Of a DNA stretch of 64,000 bases, positions 51,690 through 60,266 are shown piece by piece. Under the pieces are notes generated by a model, which did no database searches, was not told the origin of the DNA, and saw only the letters and a program-made list of their open reading frames with translations. Every line of letters begins with the position of its first letter. Within the stretch, counting starts at the first letter, position 1. The translations under genes were made by a program, and so were the position numbers. Source of the DNA: Rhizobium indicum (GTDB lineage: Bacteria > Pseudomonadota > Alphaproteobacteria > Rhizobiales > Rhizobiaceae); NCBI RefSeq assembly GCF_005862305.2, contig NZ_CP054022.1, forward strand, positions 992,001-1,056,000, in the 5' to 3' direction.

Positions 51690-51704
51690 GTTCTCTTTCT
51701 GTTC
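51690..51704. promoter_or_regulatory. LexA (SOS) box upstream of imuA
   Basis: GTTC-N7-GTTC (51690-51693, 51701-51704), the alphaproteobacterial LexA site, 62-76 bases before the imuA start. It indicates that the truncated gene is still DNA-damage inducible. Confidence 0.8.
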
Positions 51705-51910
51705 CGGCTCAACAAAAGAGTCAAGCAACCGGAGGGATGGGAATATTATCCTGAACATCAGAAATCCGCGGAATATCCATGGGAATCAGCCCAATAGCGG
51801 CCCGCGGATTTTTTTCCGGGCGCCTGCGAGCGCTACTCCCTTTGTGTGAATTGCGGGGACAAGTCGGTATCGTCACAGTGTCTTTAAGATTTTTCTGCTG
51901 AACTGGGGCG

Positions 51911-52975
51911 ATGAAGAAGCCTCCTAGATCAAAACCCCTCCTTCATGATACCGAGGCCCCGATCCGTTCCCGGCCGCGAGGCAAGCGAAATCCCGCCCAA
52001 CCGCAGCTGCTGTTCGATCCCATGCCCGAGCGCGTCGAGCCCGCGCTGGCGGAATTGAAGCCCCATCCCCCAAAGGGAAACGAGTGGAGCTGGGAGCTGA
52101 AATTGGATGGCTATCGCCTTGCCGTTCATATCGAGCCCCAAGGGATCCGGATCCTCACCCGCGGCGGCCATGACTGGACCCACCGGTTTCCGGCGATAGA
52201 GCAGGCCGCCCGAGCGCTCGGGCCGGCGACGATGATCATCGATGGCGAGGCGGTCGTGCTCGACGAAGAGGGTCGTCCGGATTTCGGGCTGTTGCAGCAA
52301 TCGCTCGGAGCATCCGGCAAACAAGCTGGCAACCGTGCCTCCGACGCCGTCCTTTACGCTTTCGATCTTATCTACCTTGATGGCCACGATCTGCGCAGTG
52401 TCGAATACCGGTCCCGCCGACACCTTCTCGAGGACACGCTAAACGGCGCAAAGAATGACCAAGGCGGCGCCGTCAGGCTATCGGAAACACTCGATGCCGA
52501 GCCCGCCGTCCTGCTTGAGCACATCTGCCGCCTCCGGCTGGAAGGCATCGTCGGCAAGCGCCTCGATCGGCCCTATCGCTCGGGCCGGACCGGGGATTGG
52601 GTGAAAGTCAAATGCGTCCAGAGCGAGGCCTTCTTCATTGTCGGCTATGAGAGGTCGACGGCATCCCCTGCCGGCTTCGGCTCGTTGGTGCTTGCCGCCT
52701 ACAGCGATGCCGATCTCGTCCACGTCGGAAGCGTCGGAACAGGCTTCAGTCAAGCCGAGGCCAGCAGGTTGCGGAAGATGCTGGACACGCTGCGATGGAA
52801 GCGAAAGCAGCCGCCCCTGCCCTATTCCGGAAGTGCCGATATTGTCTGGGTCGAGCCGACCCTGATCGCCGAGATCGAGTTTCGCGCCTGGACGACAGAC
52901 GGGAAACTTCGTCATCCATCCTACAAAGGCTTGCGAGAACGCCAGGACAATGCCGACGTCTTCCGGCTCGACTAG
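51911..52975 (+). CDS. ATP-dependent DNA ligase (LigD-type ligase domain)
   Basis: A 354-residue ligase. The nucleotidyl-transfer motif ELKLDGYRLAV has the catalytic Lys64. Further motifs are MIIDGEAVVLDEEGRPDF (III), VLYAFDLIYLDGHDLR (IIIa), EGIVGKRLDRPYRSGRTGDW (IV) and VKVKC (V), with an OB-fold domain to the C-terminus. It has the size of a stand-alone ligase domain: no polymerase or phosphoesterase domain as in full LigD. It seals nicks and takes part in end joining. It is divergent from imuA, and the SRAP gene follows 61 bases later. Confidence 0.9.
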   Translation: MKKPPRSKPLLHDTEAPIRSRPRGKRNPAQPQLLFDPMPERVEPALAELKPHPPKGNEWSWELKLDGYRLAVHIEPQGIRILTRGGHDWTHRFPAIEQAARALGPATMIIDGEAVVLDEEGRPDFGLLQQSLGASGKQAGNRASDAVLYAFDLIYLDGHDLRSVEYRSRRHLLEDTLNGAKNDQGGAVRLSETLDAEPAVLLEHICRLRLEGIVGKRLDRPYRSGRTGDWVKVKCVQSEAFFIVGYERSTASPAGFGSLVLAAYSDADLVHVGSVGTGFSQAEASRLRKMLDTLRWKRKQPPLPYSGSADIVWVEPTLIAEIEFRAWTTDGKLRHPSYKGLRERQDNADVFRLD

Positions 52976-53036
52976 CGAATTCAGGGCCATCCGCTAGATT
53001 GGTCACCATCCGAGCTCGGCGGAGTAGATATCTAGC

Positions 53037-53819
53037 ATGTGCAACCTTTATCGCATGGAAGACAAAGACTGGGTCGCGAAGTGGGCCCAGGACGCTGAAA
53101 GCCTCATCAACCTTATGCCGGCCTACCAGATGAACCCCGATCAGATGGGGCCGATCGTCCGCAACACCGCGGACGGGAAGAAGCAACTGGTCCATGCGCG
53201 CTGGGGACTGCCCTCGCCGCGCTTCGCGCTCGAGAAGGCCGCCAAAGCCAAGGCCGAGAAACTTGCGGCCAAGGGCAAGCCTTTCGATCTCGAAGAACTG
53301 ATCCGTATGGAGGCCGACCGCGGGACGACCAACGTGCGCAAGCTCAGTTTTCCGCACTGGAAACGATGGTTTGGCGTCGAAAACAGATGCCTCGTTCCGG
53401 TCACCAGTTTCGCGGAGCCGGATCCGGCCAGTCAGCAGGACGGCGGCAACGTGCCGAACGCCTGGTTCGCCCGTGACGCAACCAAGCCGCTGATGTTCTT
53501 TGCCGGCCTCCATGTGCCGCAATGGCAGAGTGTCCGAAAAGTCAGGGACGGCCTGACGACCGATGATCTCTATGGTTTCCTGACGACGGATGCGAATGAC
53601 CTTGTGAAGCCGATCCACGACAAGGCCATGCCCGTCCTATTGCTGACGAAGGAAGAGACTGACATCTGGATGCAGGCGCCCTGGGAAGAGGCCAAGGAAC
53701 TGGCCCAGCCGTTACCCAATGACGCCCTCATCATTTCGTCCCGCGATCCGTATGGATCCACGATCGTCTCGAAATCCGGAGAGCCGGTGGAACAGGGCAA
53801 TCTGCCCTTTGACGCCTAA
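53037..53819 (+). CDS. SRAP-family protein (YedK/HMCES-like)
   Basis: A 260-residue protein of the SOS-response-associated peptidase family. Cys2 becomes the N-terminal residue after Met removal and forms a thiazolidine crosslink with abasic sites in single-stranded DNA. Other landmarks: ARWGLPSPRFALEKAAKAKA, the Asn in TTNVRKLSF, Glu in VTSFAEPDP, and His in IHDKAMPVLLL. The family shields abasic lesions. Its place next to a ligase and an SOS-controlled imuA marks a DNA-damage patch. Confidence 0.9.
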   Translation: MCNLYRMEDKDWVAKWAQDAESLINLMPAYQMNPDQMGPIVRNTADGKKQLVHARWGLPSPRFALEKAAKAKAEKLAAKGKPFDLEELIRMEADRGTTNVRKLSFPHWKRWFGVENRCLVPVTSFAEPDPASQQDGGNVPNAWFARDATKPLMFFAGLHVPQWQSVRKVRDGLTTDDLYGFLTTDANDLVKPIHDKAMPVLLLTKEETDIWMQAPWEEAKELAQPLPNDALIISSRDPYGSTIVSKSGEPVEQGNLPFDA

Positions 53820-53839
53820 ACTCAGAGCTTGAATGGATC

Positions 53840-54005
53840 GAAAAACGAAAAAGCCTGCCGCGGGAGGAGGTGCGGCAGGCTTTTCCAAAGAATTGAACAA
53901 CGGCTGGGAGGAGGAGTGCCGCTGTTCCGTCAGGCGCCCTTTCGGGAGGAGGAAACGGGCGCCTGAAACACGAAGCTCTGCGGGAGGAGGTGCATTGCTT
54001 CGTTG
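53840..54005 (-). ncRNA. alpha-r14 ('cuckoo') type sRNA with four CCTCCTCCC loops
   Basis: Read on the minus strand, four hairpins each expose the anti-Shine-Dalgarno motif CCTCCTCCC in the loop, with motif centres 38, 38 and 44 bases apart. Stems: 53971-54002 (CGAAGC/GCTTCG), 53930-53966 (TCAGGCGCCC/GGGCGCCTGA, 10 bp), 53897-53926 (AACA.CGGC/GCCG.TGTT), and 53853-53880 (GCCTGCCGC/GCGGCAGGC, 9 bp). The last is followed by TTTTTCGTTTTT, an intrinsic terminator. This is the architecture of the Rhizobiales alpha-r14 family, thought to act on ribosome binding sites. The 5' end is not defined. It is convergent with the SRAP gene. Confidence 0.85.
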
Positions 54006-54217
54006 ATCTGAACGATACCAGAGGCTGTCCCGACCGCCAGCGCTTATATCGCAGTCCAGCCGTGCATTTGCTGCAATGCAATATAGAGCTGTGCTGAATT
54101 TTCGAATTCGATCACCTTAACCGAAGCCGAAAGCCGTCCCAAAGAAATGATTGGGCGAGGGTTCCAGGTGGAATTTGGGGCCGAGAGCAGTCGGGCCGCT
54201 ATGAAATGAGAGATGCG

Positions 54218-54249
54218 GATAGCGGACTTTTGCTAAGCAGTCCGCTATT
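54218..54249. repeat. 11-bp inverted repeat
   Basis: GATAGCGGACT and AGTCCGCTATT around a 10-base loop (10 of 11 positions pair). It lies between the sRNA and the NmrA gene. On the plus strand the loop has TTT but no T-tract follows. It may be a bidirectional transcription barrier. Confidence 0.5.
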
Positions 54250-54373
54250 CAGAGATTTAGGAGATTGGGCGGGAGTAGACGGGGCCCGTGTCGATTTGAA
54301 CTTCTAAGTGCTTCCCGCACGCGTGCGACACAGAAGCGGATAGTCTCCGTCTCATGCCTGATCCGTCGCCGAC

Positions 54374-55246
54374 TTACGCCTTGGCGGCGTTCTGTGCAGC
54401 CGCGAATACATCGCGTGCGGACGTCGTACCCGCTACATGCTCCGTACCCTCGACGCCGAGGTCCATCCATCCTGCATTCACGGCCTCGTACATTTCTTCG
54501 GCAGGTCCGCTGTGGCCCTTCGGGATGCCGAATTGCTCTAACGCTTCCGCCCACCCTGCACGCGGGATTGCAAAGGCTTTCACGTCGAGATTCAGGACTT
54601 CGCCCAATTGCTCCGCGACTTCATCCGCAGTGACCATCGAACCAATCTCGACGATGCGCTGCCCTGACCACGCTGGCCCGGTCAAAACGGTTGCGACCTC
54701 CGCGCCGATGTCGTTCGTCGCGACCATGGTCGATTTCCGGTTTGTCGGATTGTAGAAGACCGGTAGCGTTCCGCCCTGCGCGACCTGCAAGCCGAAAAGA
54801 AAATTTTCGAAGAATCCGCCTGCGCGCACAAATGCGATTGGCGATATCAGGTCGCGAAAACCTTGCTCCAGAAGCGACAAGGCAGTGATCACCCCGTGCC
54901 CGCTGGTTCTGTTCGCGCCCATCGACGAAAGCGCAACCACTTGCGGCGGCGCTGCCTTGGTGAGCGCCTCGACGTAATTTGCAATCACGCTCTTTGCTTC
55001 TTTGTAATCGGGCGACGGCGCCCAGACAGGGGGCAACATGACGAACGCGCCTTCGACGCCTTTGAGCGCTCGCTCAATGGCTGCCGAATCATTCCAATCG
55101 CCGTCAACCAGTTCCACGCCCTGGTTCGCCCATTTAACCGCCTTCTCGCGGTCGCGGACCAGCGCGCGCACGTTCTTGCCTTGCGCTAGCAAATGCCTTG
55201 CCGTCGCGCCGCCCACGTTTCCCGTGATTCCCATTACTAAAAACAT
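54374..55246 (-). CDS. NmrA-like NAD(P)-binding protein
   Basis: A 290-residue atypical short-chain dehydrogenase. The dinucleotide motif GITGNVGGATARHLLAQG is at the N-terminus, then NVRALVRD, DGDWNDSAAIERALKGVEGA, VVALSSMGANRTSG, and the family pattern FVRAGGFFENFLF. The Tyr-x-x-x-Lys of true dehydrogenases is absent, so it may sense NADP+/NADPH or reduce quinones. It lies 45 bases downstream of the doxX-like gene on the same strand. Confidence 0.88.
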   Translation of the reverse strand: MFLVMGITGNVGGATARHLLAQGKNVRALVRDREKAVKWANQGVELVDGDWNDSAAIERALKGVEGAFVMLPPVWAPSPDYKEAKSVIANYVEALTKAAPPQVVALSSMGANRTSGHGVITALSLLEQGFRDLISPIAFVRAGGFFENFLFGLQVAQGGTLPVFYNPTNRKSTMVATNDIGAEVATVLTGPAWSGQRIVEIGSMVTADEVAEQLGEVLNLDVKAFAIPRAGWAEALEQFGIPKGHSGPAEEMYEAVNAGWMDLGVEGTEHVAGTTSARDVFAAAQNAAKA

Positions 55247-55291
55247 GCGTTTTCTCCTGATGTTGAGGGACAGAGCAGTGCCCCAGTTGGT

Positions 55292-55714
55292 TCAATGGAT
55301 GAGCGGCAGAATGGCCCGGATACGGGGATCACGCAGATAGAGGCCGCCCCAAGTCATCGCGCCCAGAAGCAGCGAAATGATTTCCGGCGGCGACCCCAAC
55401 TCACCGATGCGGACATGGGCGCAGATCGCGCCTCCCAAAAAACCCGTCACCAGGATCGCGCCGAGGACGGCGGTGGCCGGGATCGCGTAGAGGATGGCGC
55501 AGGCGAGGATAATCGGACCCACGACATGGGTCAGATCCATCGCGAACCCGGTTTCCTGCAACATGCTCGCGATCTGTGCCGGCGCGAAAAGCTGAATAGT
55601 CCCGTCTGCCACCAGAGCGATAACGACAAACCCGCTCATTATCCGGCCGGCCCATAGGGTGCGATGCAAGGTCATAGTTTCAGGCAACTGATGCAGATTC
55701 ATAGTTTTGGACAC
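55292..55714 (-). CDS. DoxX-like membrane protein
   Basis: A 140-residue protein with four hydrophobic helices: IMSGFVVIALVADGTIQLFA, VVGPIILACAILYAIPATAV, LGAILVTGFLGGAICAHVRI, IISLLLGAMTWGGLYL. It fits the DoxX-like group. A GTG start is chosen for GGAGAACGACAG before it; an in-frame ATG four codons later is possible. It forms an operon with the NmrA-like gene and is divergent from the LysR gene, so both are probably controlled by that regulator. Confidence 0.82.
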   Translation of the reverse strand: MSKTMNLHQLPETMTLHRTLWAGRIMSGFVVIALVADGTIQLFAPAQIASMLQETGFAMDLTHVVGPIILACAILYAIPATAVLGAILVTGFLGGAICAHVRIGELGSPPEIISLLLGAMTWGGLYLRDPRIRAILPLIH

Positions 55715-55832
55715 CTGTCGTTCTCCGATGGGATCATCTGATTTAGAAGGCTACTGTGTCTCTTGGATATGATAAACACTCAGGAACAGAACCCACTGTT
55801 CTCTCTGAGGCGAACAATACCGAGGCACGAAA

Positions 55833-56738
55833 ATGCAGAACCTCGAACCCATCCTGATTTTCATAACGGTCGCGGAAATGGGGAGCTTCACCCGCGCAGC
55901 CGATAGCCTGGGCATCCAAAAGGGCAGGGCCTCAACGGCCATCCGGAAGCTGGAAGAGGATATCGGTGTCAGGCTCCTGCATCGGACGACGCGCAGCGTG
56001 CAGTTGACGGAGGACGGACGCGCGTTTCGTGCCCGAGCCCGCGATCTACTTGCTGAAGTCGATGACCTACACTCGATGTTCGCAGGCGATCGCGTGGCAC
56101 TTCGCGGGCGTTTACGGGTCGATCTTCCGACCGAGGTGGCGCGCACGACGATCGTGCCGGCCTTGCCGGATTTCATGGCGGCTCACCCCGAGTTGGAGCT
56201 GGAGGTGTCGAGTACGGATCGGCAAGTCGACCTGGTTCAAGAGGGGTTCGACTGTGTATTGCGGCTTGGATCCATCCGGGACGAAACGCTGATTGCCCGC
56301 CCACTGGGCCTGTTGCGCATGGCCAACGCTGCCAGTCCCGCCTATCTGGCGCGCTATGGCGTCCCTCGATCGCTCGAAGATCTGCAGCGCCAGGGGCATC
56401 GGACAATTCACTTTTCGACGATACTGGGCGCAAGGCCCCATGGATGGGAATATCCGGACGGCGACAGCTACGCAACGCTTCAGTTGCCAGGTGCGCTACA
56501 CGTCAACAGCGCGCAAACCTACGACGCCGCTGCTCTTGCCGGCCTTGGCCTGATTCAGGCCCCAGTCTTGGGAATTGGCCAATACTTTGAGAGTGGGGCG
56601 CTTGTGGAGGTCATGCGCGATGCTCGTCGCCGGGCGATTCCGGTGTCCCTCGTCGTAGCACATCGGAGCAATCTATCGCGCCGAGTCCGCGTATTCATGA
56701 AATGGATCGAAGATGTGCTGACACCGTATCTGGAATAG
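55833..56738 (+). CDS. LysR-family transcriptional regulator
   Basis: A 301-residue regulator of the CrgA/AaeR-like group. The winged helix is EPILIFITVAEMGSFTRAAD, RASTAIRKLEEDIGVRLLHR, TTRSVQLTEDG. The effector domain has VDLVQEGFDCVLRLGSIRDE, typical of regulators of quinone- or aldehyde-stress oxidoreductases. It is divergent from doxX-nmrA, its likely targets. Confidence 0.9.
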   Translation: MQNLEPILIFITVAEMGSFTRAADSLGIQKGRASTAIRKLEEDIGVRLLHRTTRSVQLTEDGRAFRARARDLLAEVDDLHSMFAGDRVALRGRLRVDLPTEVARTTIVPALPDFMAAHPELELEVSSTDRQVDLVQEGFDCVLRLGSIRDETLIARPLGLLRMANAASPAYLARYGVPRSLEDLQRQGHRTIHFSTILGARPHGWEYPDGDSYATLQLPGALHVNSAQTYDAAALAGLGLIQAPVLGIGQYFESGALVEVMRDARRRAIPVSLVVAHRSNLSRRVRVFMKWIEDVLTPYLE

Positions 56739-57134
56739 ATGGCCGCTTTCGGGCGAGCCACTTGCCCGAGAACGGCTGGCAGGGGGCGCGAAGCCGACGT
56801 TCAGTCAGCTGAATTTCTATTTCCGATTCTGCGGCATTTGCGAAAGTGAGCGATGCTCGCCTTGACGGGATTCGAACCAACTACCCTGCTGTTTCGCAGG
56901 GCGTAACGTCTCAAAAGCACCAGAACGGACATTGGCCACAAATACTAAGTCCGATTTTCGGCGGATAGAAGACTGGCGGTTCATTGAGCGTGGAACGCGC
57001 TGAGCGCGCAGTATCGGGCAAAGTGCGATCTTCGTCGCCCTTTCGGCGAAGGCTGCATCGGGCGAGGAAGCTTCCATGCCGAAATAGTGGGCGCGCGACC
57101 AAAGCAGGTCCGATCCGAGATGCGTTCAGGATGG
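56739..57134. other. Gap with a tRNA-like scrap
   Basis: At 56855-56885 the minus strand reads GGTTCGAATCCCGTCAAGGC, like a tRNA T-arm and acceptor end. A CCCTGCGAAACAGCAGGG hairpin lies just before it. Stems do not complete a cloverleaf. It may be an integration scar at the left edge of the locus that follows. Confidence 0.35.
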
Positions 57135-57689
57135 TCAAAGCGGCTTCATCGGCTCGATGCGATATCTTTTCTCGAACTCACGAAGAACCATTTCGAGCGT
57201 CGCCTCGAAAGCACTTTGATCAAACATCATCGTTTTATTCGCCTCATGAAGATAACGCCAGTCGATGAAGGCATCCTTGTGCTGATACAGAATGTGACGG
57301 ATGCCATAGTCGATGAAAAAACCGCTCGGATGATGCGGGACGACGGACCTTTTAAACTCGATGTCGAGTTTCTCTTGGCTTTCCGGCTTTAGGCTTTCAA
57401 ACAACTTCATCAGGTTGTGCGATTTGGCAACTTTAGGATCGTCGTAGTCGAAAACGAACCATGCCTTCAGTGCCAACTCCATGGAAAGCGCCAAAAGCAT
57501 AGGTTCGACGCCGATGTGGTTGCTTTGTCTCAGGTCTTCATGCTCTCCGAATCCCCGGTCTGGAAAGCTCCGAGTCTTTCTAAGTATAGCCCTAGCAGCG
57601 TCTCCGATTCTAATGGCCGTCGATAGGCGCGCACTCATTAGAGGTCCACTGAGTTGATGTAGACTGGCCTTGCAGTAGAACTGAGACAT
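57135..57689 (-). CDS. HEPN-like helical protein
   Basis: A 184-residue all-helical protein. The core VEPMLLALSMELALKAWFVF, DPKVAKSHNLMKLFESLKPE resembles HEPN-type proteins (ELALKALL...HxL), with H in SHNL as the conserved histidine. I do not see a clear Rx4-6H motif, so it may be a binding rather than RNase member. It is 101 bases downstream of the large SEC-C protein on the same strand and may be its partner. Confidence 0.55.
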   Translation of the reverse strand: MSQFYCKASLHQLSGPLMSARLSTAIRIGDAARAILRKTRSFPDRGFGEHEDLRQSNHIGVEPMLLALSMELALKAWFVFDYDDPKVAKSHNLMKLFESLKPESQEKLDIEFKRSVVPHHPSGFFIDYGIRHILYQHKDAFIDWRYLHEANKTMMFDQSAFEATLEMVLREFEKRYRIEPMKPL

Positions 57690-57790
57690 TGAAAGGGTGT
57701 TTCCCTGGGGCCGGTCGACGCGGCGATCCGATATCTAGAAATGCTCAAATCTTTCCGCCCGAGATCGGTTCGCTGAACTGCGGTTGGCGG

Positions 57791-60136
57791 CTAGCGACCA
57801 TGACACTTCTTGTATTTCAAACCACTGCCGCACGAACATGGGTCGTTGCGCCGCTGCTTATTGCTCCTAATCGAGCTGATACCATTCTTCGAGTGATCAA
57901 AGGACACGGTGCGTCCGCGCTGCGTCATTCGCGCAGCGTCTTCGTAAATCTCCATATTCTCTATCGTACGCTTCGTGGGCATGCGGACGGCAAAAGATCG
58001 AGCGCTGCGGTAAAAGCCATCGACTCCAACCTCTGCCACCACGCAAGTGATGTCGGTCGACTTGATCGACAATGCTGCTGCGCTGGCCTTCTCGTTCACC
58101 TTCGCCCAATCAATTGGGTGAGCGCTGTTATTCAACCAAACGAAGAGTGGCGCGCCATCGCCACCCTGCAGGAAGTAGCGAGTGGGAAAACGGGCCAGAG
58201 TTTGACGAAGATCCGACAGCATTTTGGCCAAATTCTTCCGGCCTTGATCGTCGAAATTTCGAATATGGCTATCGACCGATAGCCAGCCGGATGCTCGAGT
58301 GGCGTCAAGCGCCTGCAGCAGTCTCAGCACCTCCTCCGGAAAGCTCTGTGCCGGAAGCGGCCCGTCTTCCCAGTTTTCTCCTGCAAAGGCGGTGTCGACA
58401 ATCTCGCTCATGCCATCCCAGACGACCATGTTTGACTTCCCGTCTTTCAGCTGGTTGGCAATGGTCAGGTCGAAACGGTTCGTCTTCAGGTAGGCGCCCA
58501 GGTGGTCGAACTCGTCGAAGAGGTGAGCCCGGCGGGTCCCTGCCACCGCTTGCCTAACCTCCACATAATGGGCGAACGCGCCGGGTGTCGGCAGGAGCCG
58601 TTTAAGCACGAACAGATCGTCAATCGAAAGTGAAACAAAAGCATGCTTTCCGAGCAGCGGCTCAATCTGCGGGAGTTCCTTGCAATAGGCCGAAAACGGC
58701 GAAAACGATTCTACGGTCAGCCCGATCGGCACCATCACCCGATAGTTAGAGCGGCTAACCCGAGCACATTCCTGGTATTTTCCGTCGATACGATTGAAGA
58801 GCGGCACTTCATCAGCCGAAGCGAGGTAGCCGAAGAAGCGTTCACACTGCTTATAAGCCTTAATAACCAAGTCCTGGACGGCCTGGGCGTGGCGGCCGAA
58901 ATCAAGCGCCGGCGACGCAATCGTTGCAGCAGCTCCCGCTTTGGCTTCAACCAGGAAAAGCACGTCATCGATCAGGATGAGAGTATCGTTCTCCGACCAC
59001 TGCCTGCTGACGGGGTCCTTATAATAGACCTCCTGAAAAATCGCGGCGCCGGGAAGTTGGGCCGAGAGGATATCGGCAAAGGCCGCTTCGCTCATCGTCT
59101 TTTGCCGATCTTCAAACGTTCTCTTGTAGCCCGGCTTCCGCTGCAGAAGGTTGTAGAGAAGTGCCCGATAGCCTGCGTCGCGGGCAAAGCACGGGTCAAT
59201 TGCATAATAGTCCGAGCCGAGTTGGATCAGAGGCTTCTTCCGGGCAGGCAGCGTTCGGTAAGGCGTTCCAGAAAAGTCGCCAAGTGCAAAGAATTCGGTT
59301 TCCTCTCCGCGCCGGTAGGCCAGGTCCTCCAATAGGATCGATGGCAAATTCGTGTGACGACTGACGTTGGCGATGCCACCTCGAAACATGTCATCCATTG
59401 CCCGTCCAGCGGCCTTCGATTCCTCCGCATTGGCGGTAACCCACTCGTCCATAACGTCTTCCAGGGCCGCGCCCCGCGCGGCCGCGAAGGCCTGTGCTGC
59501 TTCAAACTGCATCATCATTTCCGACATTGCATCCGAGTGCCCGGTACGCGTCGCATTGGCCATCGCCTGGAAACCTTCCGCGATTTCAGCGGCGCCTACA
59601 CCGTAGACCTCAATCAGAACATCGTCATGGGCAGCCAGAACGTAACGATAGAACTCTTCTTCCAAGACCTGGTAGCGGTTCCCGCGCAACATAACCCAGG
59701 TGGATTTCGCGCGGAATTCGATGTCCGACGTATCGGGACCAAAAACGCCATTTTTAATATCGGCGGATGTGGTGATGGCGAATACCATGGACAGTCCGCG
59801 CAGTTTGCGGCTGAGTTCAAAAAGTTCAGCGCATGAAGCTTCGTCGAAAGTCGCATTCGGAGGTTCCGGATCTGTCGCGAGAGCGGCGTGAACGTATTCC
59901 AGTAGGAACTGATTTTCATTGATGAGGTCATCGGTGCCGTCGGCGTTGGACTGCCCTGAAACAGCGCCTTGTATGGCAATCGCTTTCATCATGTATTGCG
60001 CATAGATGAAGCCCAGCAAATCATGAGGAGGCACGGCAACGATCAGCGCACGCATTCGGGCCGCGGTCTTTTCCATTTCCTTCAACAAGGAAGCCGCAGC
60101 TTCCTTTCGCTTTTGCTCGTCCATAACGTCCGACAC
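57791..60136 (-). CDS. Large PD-(D/E)XK-like + SEC-C protein
   Basis: A 781-residue soluble protein. The first 300 residues are helical and of no family I know. Around 350-400 a nuclease-like core appears: Glu350 in MSEAAFADILSAQ, Asp384 in NDTLILIDD and Glu397/Lys399 in FLVEAKAG, the order of PD-(D/E)XK enzymes. The extreme C-terminus is a SEC-C zinc motif, CSCGSGLKYKKCHGR (Cys767, Cys769, Cys778, His779). A GTG start with GAGGCTAG is used. It is divergent from the DUF5677 gene across 130 bases. A defence or mobile-element role is inferred from domains and surroundings only. Confidence 0.7.
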   Translation of the reverse strand: MSDVMDEQKRKEAAASLLKEMEKTAARMRALIVAVPPHDLLGFIYAQYMMKAIAIQGAVSGQSNADGTDDLINENQFLLEYVHAALATDPEPPNATFDEASCAELFELSRKLRGLSMVFAITTSADIKNGVFGPDTSDIEFRAKSTWVMLRGNRYQVLEEEFYRYVLAAHDDVLIEVYGVGAAEIAEGFQAMANATRTGHSDAMSEMMMQFEAAQAFAAARGAALEDVMDEWVTANAEESKAAGRAMDDMFRGGIANVSRHTNLPSILLEDLAYRRGEETEFFALGDFSGTPYRTLPARKKPLIQLGSDYYAIDPCFARDAGYRALLYNLLQRKPGYKRTFEDRQKTMSEAAFADILSAQLPGAAIFQEVYYKDPVSRQWSENDTLILIDDVLFLVEAKAGAAATIASPALDFGRHAQAVQDLVIKAYKQCERFFGYLASADEVPLFNRIDGKYQECARVSRSNYRVMVPIGLTVESFSPFSAYCKELPQIEPLLGKHAFVSLSIDDLFVLKRLLPTPGAFAHYVEVRQAVAGTRRAHLFDEFDHLGAYLKTNRFDLTIANQLKDGKSNMVVWDGMSEIVDTAFAGENWEDGPLPAQSFPEEVLRLLQALDATRASGWLSVDSHIRNFDDQGRKNLAKMLSDLRQTLARFPTRYFLQGGDGAPLFVWLNNSAHPIDWAKVNEKASAAALSIKSTDITCVVAEVGVDGFYRSARSFAVRMPTKRTIENMEIYEDAARMTQRGRTVSFDHSKNGISSIRSNKQRRNDPCSCGSGLKYKKCHGR

Positions 60137-60266
60137 CTAGCCTCGATGGGTTCGCGTTTCTGCAAAATGCACACTAGCCTTGCCGCGGCAAATTTCTAGC
60201 TGCGGTGGTGCATCATGCCGTGTATAAGTTGCATTTGTTGCGAATCTGAGGGTGGAGTGAACAGCG

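Noticed and set aside
56855..56930. tRNA-like stretch with GGTTCGAATCCCGTC and a hairpin
   Set aside because: No acceptor stem and the T-stem has mismatches. At most a scar of an integrated tRNA end.
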